Assembly: GCF_020524765.1 (NCBI RefSeq)
Contig: NZ_JAIVLR010000002.1
Location: 212,501 to 276,500 of the forward strand
Direction of reading: 5' to 3'
Source of the DNA: Qipengyuania gaetbuli
Lineage (GTDB): Bacteria; Pseudomonadota; Alphaproteobacteria; Sphingomonadales; Sphingomonadaceae
DNA length: 64,000 nt
Part shown: in pieces, positions 61,346 to 64,000 of the stretch
Layout: each line of letters begins with the position of its first letter
Numbering within the stretch: position 1 is the first letter of the stretch
Translations under genes and position numbers: made by a program
The notes under the pieces: generated by a model
What the model saw: the letters and a program-made list of their open reading frames with translations, nothing else
What the model was told of the DNA's origin: nothing
The model's database searches: none

Positions 61346-64000
61346 TCACCCCAGCCGCGCCAGCGCCGCTTCGAGCCGTTCGATTTCGGCCGTGTGGTGC
61401 GCATGGTCGGCGCGCGCCTTCTCGACCGCTTCGGGCTTGGCACGCTCGACGAAGTTCGGATTGCCGAGGCGCCCCTCGAGCGACTTGGCTTCCTTGGCAG
61501 AGGCTTCGAGTGCCTTCGACAGGCGGGCCTTCTCGGCCTCAATGTCGATCACGCCTTCGAGCGGCACGATGAAAGCATCCTCGCCCGCCGCAACCTGCAT
61601 CGCCGCGCCCGCAGGAGCATCGGCGAAGTGGACGGGCGTCAAGCGCGCAAGGCGTTCGATCGCGGCAGCGTTCTCTTCCACCACCTTGCGGCCGAGCGCC
61701 GACGGGGCGGGGCAATAGGCTGCCAGCTTCGCGCCCGGCGCAATGCCGAGTTCGTTTTTCGCCGTGCGCACCGCGCTGGTGAGCGCGATCAGCCAGTCGA
61801 TTTCGGCCTTGGCCGCGGCATCCACGTCCGCCTGCGGATCGGGCCACTTGGCAGTGATCAGCGGGTAGTTCGCACGGTCGCCCTGCTTGGACCACAGTTC
61901 TTCCGTGATGAAGGGCATGAAGGGGTGCAGCATGACGAAGATCTGGTCGAGCGCCCAGCCGGCGACCGCCCTGGTTTCCTCGTCGATATTGCCCTTGATG
62001 AGTTCCAGGTACCAGTCGCAGAACCGGTCCCACACGAAGTGGTAGATCGTGTTCGCCGCGGCATCGAAGCGCAGGTCCGCCAGCGCCTTGTCGAGCGCGT
62101 CCTTGGTCTCGACGACCTCGCCGATGATCCACTTGTTGACCGCCAGCGTGGCAGCGGGCGCGGCGATGCTCGTGCTCGCCCCGATGCCGTTCGACTGGCA
62201 GAAGCGGGTCGCGTTCCACAGCTTGGTCGCGAAGTTGCGATACCCTTCGACGCGCTTCTCATCCATCTTGATGTCGCGGCCCTGGCTTTCCATCGCCGCC
62301 ATGAAGAACCTGAGCGCGTCGGCACCATACTGGTCGATAAGGCCCAGCGGATCGACGACATTGCCCTTGGACTTGGACATCTTCGCCCCGTCGGCCGCGC
62401 GTACGAGGCCGTGGAGATAGAGCCGCTTCCACGGCACATCGCCCATGAATTTCATGCCCTGCATCGCCATGCGCGCATCCCAGAAGAACAGGATATCGAA
62501 GCCGGAAATCAGCAGGTCGTTGGGATAATGCTTCGCCAGAAGGTCGGTGTTCTCCGGCCAGCCGAGCGTGGCGAAGGGCCACAGCGCGGAAGAGAACCAC
62601 GTGTCCAGCACGTCCTCGTCGCGGGTCAGTTCGACGCCGGCCCCTGCCTGCGCCTGCGCCTCGTCCTCGGTCATCGCGACATAGGCGTTGCCCTCGGCAT
62701 CGTACCACGCGGGAATCCGGTGGCCCCACCACAGCTGGCGGCTGACGCACCAGGGCTGGATGTTTTCCATCCAGTTGAAGAAGGTCTTTTCCCAGCTTTT
62801 CGGGACGATCTCGATCGCGCCCGAACGCACTGCCTCGATAGGGGCCTGCGCGAGCTTTTCGGCATCGACGTACCACTGGTCGGTCAGCCAGGGTTCGATC
62901 ACCACGCCGCCGCGGTCGCCGAAGGGCGTCGCGATGGTACGCGGTTCGGCATCGTGTTCGGTCTCGTTGCCGTCCTTGTCCTTGGTGACGTGCGGGATCA
63001 GGAAGCCCAGCTCCTTCATCCGCGCGACAACCAATTCGCGCGCGCCATCGACACCGTCGCGGCGGAAGCGGTGCAGGCCGATGAACTCGTCGGGGACCAG
63101 ACCGTCGGCCGTCTGGCAGACGTTCGCTTCGGCATCGAGCATGTTGAGCATTTCGCCCGGGGCGAAGCCGGCGCGCTTGCCCACGTCGAAGTCGTTGAAG
63201 TCGTGCCCCGGCGTGATCTTCACACAGCCAGAACCGAGTTCGGGATCGGCATGTTCGTCGGCCACGACCTTGAAGCGCCGCCCGGTGATCGGCTGGAGAA
63301 TGTCCTTGCCCACCACCGACTTGTAGCGTTCGTCGTCGGGATGCACGGCGACGGCCATGTCGGCCAGCATCGTCTCGGGCCGGGTCGTCGCCACGACGAG
63401 GTAATCCTTGCCTTCCGACGTCGTGACGCCGTCAGCCAGCGGATAGCGGAAGTGCCAGAAGCTGCCCTTGACGTCCTGCGTCTCGACTTCGAGGTCTGAA
63501 ATCGCGGTCTTGAGCTTGGGGTCCCAGTTCACCAGACGCTTGTCGCGGTAGATCAGCCCGTCCCGATAAAGGTCAACGAAGACCTTGAGCACGGCCTCGG
63601 TGAAATGCGGATCCATGGTGAACTGTTCGCGGCTCCAGTCCATCGAACAGCCGAGGCGGCGCAGCTGGCGCGTGATCGTGCCGCCGCTTTCCTCTTTCCA
63701 TTCCCACACCTTGTCGACGAAATCCTCGCGCGAATAATTGGTGCGCTTGTCCTGTTTCGCCTCCATCTGGCGCTCGACCACCATCTGCGTGGCGATACCC
63801 GCATGGTCGGTCCCGACTACCCACAGCGCGTCCTTGCCGCGCAGGCGCTCGTAGCGGATCACCACGTCCTGCAGCGTGTTGTCGAGCGCGTGCCCGATAT
63901 GGAGCGAGCCGGTGACGTTCGGCGGCGGGTTCACGATGGTGAAGGGCTGCGCGTCCTTGCGCTCGGGCCGGAACAGGCCGTTGTCCTCCCAGTGCGCATA
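61346..64000 (-). CDS. valS: Valine--tRNA ligase (5' end outside window)
   Basis: Class I aminoacyl-tRNA synthetase that charges tRNA-Val and edits threonine. About 884 codons are present; the N-terminus lies beyond 64000. The visible 5' part reads [19 protein letters not shown], then [20 protein letters not shown] with the HIGH motif. The editing domain and the KMSKS motif ([15 protein letters not shown]) follow, and the C-terminal anticodon-binding and coiled-coil domains ([20 protein letters not shown]) end at 61346. The Met at 63934 is internal, not the start. Confidence 0.97.
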   Translation of the reverse strand, partial: YAHWEDNGLFRPERKDAQPFTIVNPPPNVTGSLHIGHALDNTLQDVVIRYERLRGKDALWVVGTDHAGIATQMVVERQMEAKQDKRTNYSREDFVDKVWEWKEESGGTITRQLRRLGCSMDWSREQFTMDPHFTEAVLKVFVDLYRDGLIYRDKRLVNWDPKLKTAISDLEVETQDVKGSFWHFRYPLADGVTTSEGKDYLVVATTRPETMLADMAVAVHPDDERYKSVVGKDILQPITGRRFKVVADEHADPELGSGCVKITPGHDFNDFDVGKRAGFAPGEMLNMLDAEANVCQTADGLVPDEFIGLHRFRRDGVDGARELVVARMKELGFLIPHVTKDKDGNETEHDAEPRTIATPFGDRGGVVIEPWLTDQWYVDAEKLAQAPIEAVRSGAIEIVPKSWEKTFFNWMENIQPWCVSRQLWWGHRIPAWYDAEGNAYVAMTEDEAQAQAGAGVELTRDEDVLDTWFSSALWPFATLGWPENTDLLAKHYPNDLLISGFDILFFWDARMAMQGMKFMGDVPWKRLYLHGLVRAADGAKMSKSKGNVVDPLGLIDQYGADALRFFMAAMESQGRDIKMDEKRVEGYRNFATKLWNATRFCQSNGIGASTSIAAPAATLAVNKWIIGEVVETKDALDKALADLRFDAAANTIYHFVWDRFCDWYLELIKGNIDEETRAVAGWALDQIFVMLHPFMPFITEELWSKQGDRANYPLITAKWPDPQADVDAAAKAEIDWLIALTSAVRTAKNELGIAPGAKLAAYCPAPSALGRKVVEENAAAIERLARLTPVHFADAPAGAAMQVAAGEDAFIVPLEGVIDIEAEKARLSKALEASAKEAKSLEGRLGNPNFVERAKPEAVEKARADHAHHTAEIERLEAALARLG

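Noticed and set aside
1-64000. CRISPR arrays, tRNA genes, insertion sequences and a replication origin.
   Set aside because: No regularly spaced repeats, cloverleaf-like GTTCRA segments, transposase genes or DnaA-box clusters were noticed on reading; a tRNAscan or similar run would be decisive.

Overview
This window looks like ordinary chromosome of an alphaproteobacterium of the order Sphingomonadales, most likely an Erythrobacteraceae-type marine bacterium. The basis is high GC content, four TonB-dependent receptors (TBDRs) in 33 kb, a TBDR cluster with tryptophan-halogenase-like proteins plus SapC plus cupin, a ChpT phosphotransferase, a Gcw_chp porin-like protein, a TauE/Alph_Pro_TM pair and an alphaproteobacterial RpoH. 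The genus is inferred. No phage, transposase, CRISPR array or tRNA gene was seen.

Layout. 1-8.3 kb: a divergent dctB/dctA pair separated by two phased palindromes, then a co-directional run of a secreted alpha/beta hydrolase, a TBDR and a lipoprotein M14 carboxypeptidase. 8.4-17.1 kb: a second TBDR, two sulfotransferase-family genes that overlap by 4 nt, a third smaller TBDR and a CitE-like gene. 17.1-32.3 kb, minus strand: a CysQ-like phosphatase, then a carbohydrate-use region with a FucP/GluP sugar permease, a GH3 beta-glucosidase lipoprotein, an MFS transporter, a LacI regulator, two tryptophan-halogenase-family flavoproteins, a cupin_8 protein, SapC and a large TBDR. Matching AACGTT-centred operators before the GH3 gene and before the TBDR suggest one LacI regulon.

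32.4-37.0 kb, plus strand: flavin reductase, nitronate monooxygenase-like, acyl-CoA dehydrogenase, SDR and aldo/keto reductase genes, a catabolic operon. 37.1-40.0 kb, minus: zinc-type CDF exporter, SigK-like ECF sigma, RskA-like anti-sigma and a fasciclin protein. 40.1-50.5 kb is mostly housekeeping: mtgA, an M20 peptidase, rpoH, an RluD-type synthase, a JAMM peptidase, chpT, an amidase, a KdpDE-like two-component pair, pal, a 45-aa membrane protein and the RNase P RNA. 50.5-64 kb: a phosphoesterase, a Gcw_chp protein, glyoxalase I, nhaA, an NfrB-like glycosyltransferase with a short NfrA-like partner, TauE/Alph_Pro_TM, a HerA-like ATPase, queE and the 3' part of valS.

The most interesting parts are the LacI/TBDR/double-halogenase/SapC/cupin locus, where the two halogenases differ at catalytic-site motifs; the minimal NfrA/NfrB pair; the SigK-RskA-fasciclin unit fused to a metal exporter operon; a hairpin that covers the ribosome binding site of the nitronate monooxygenase gene; and the small membrane protein between pal and rnpB. 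All coordinates were worked out by hand, and functions come from motif recognition, not database searches.
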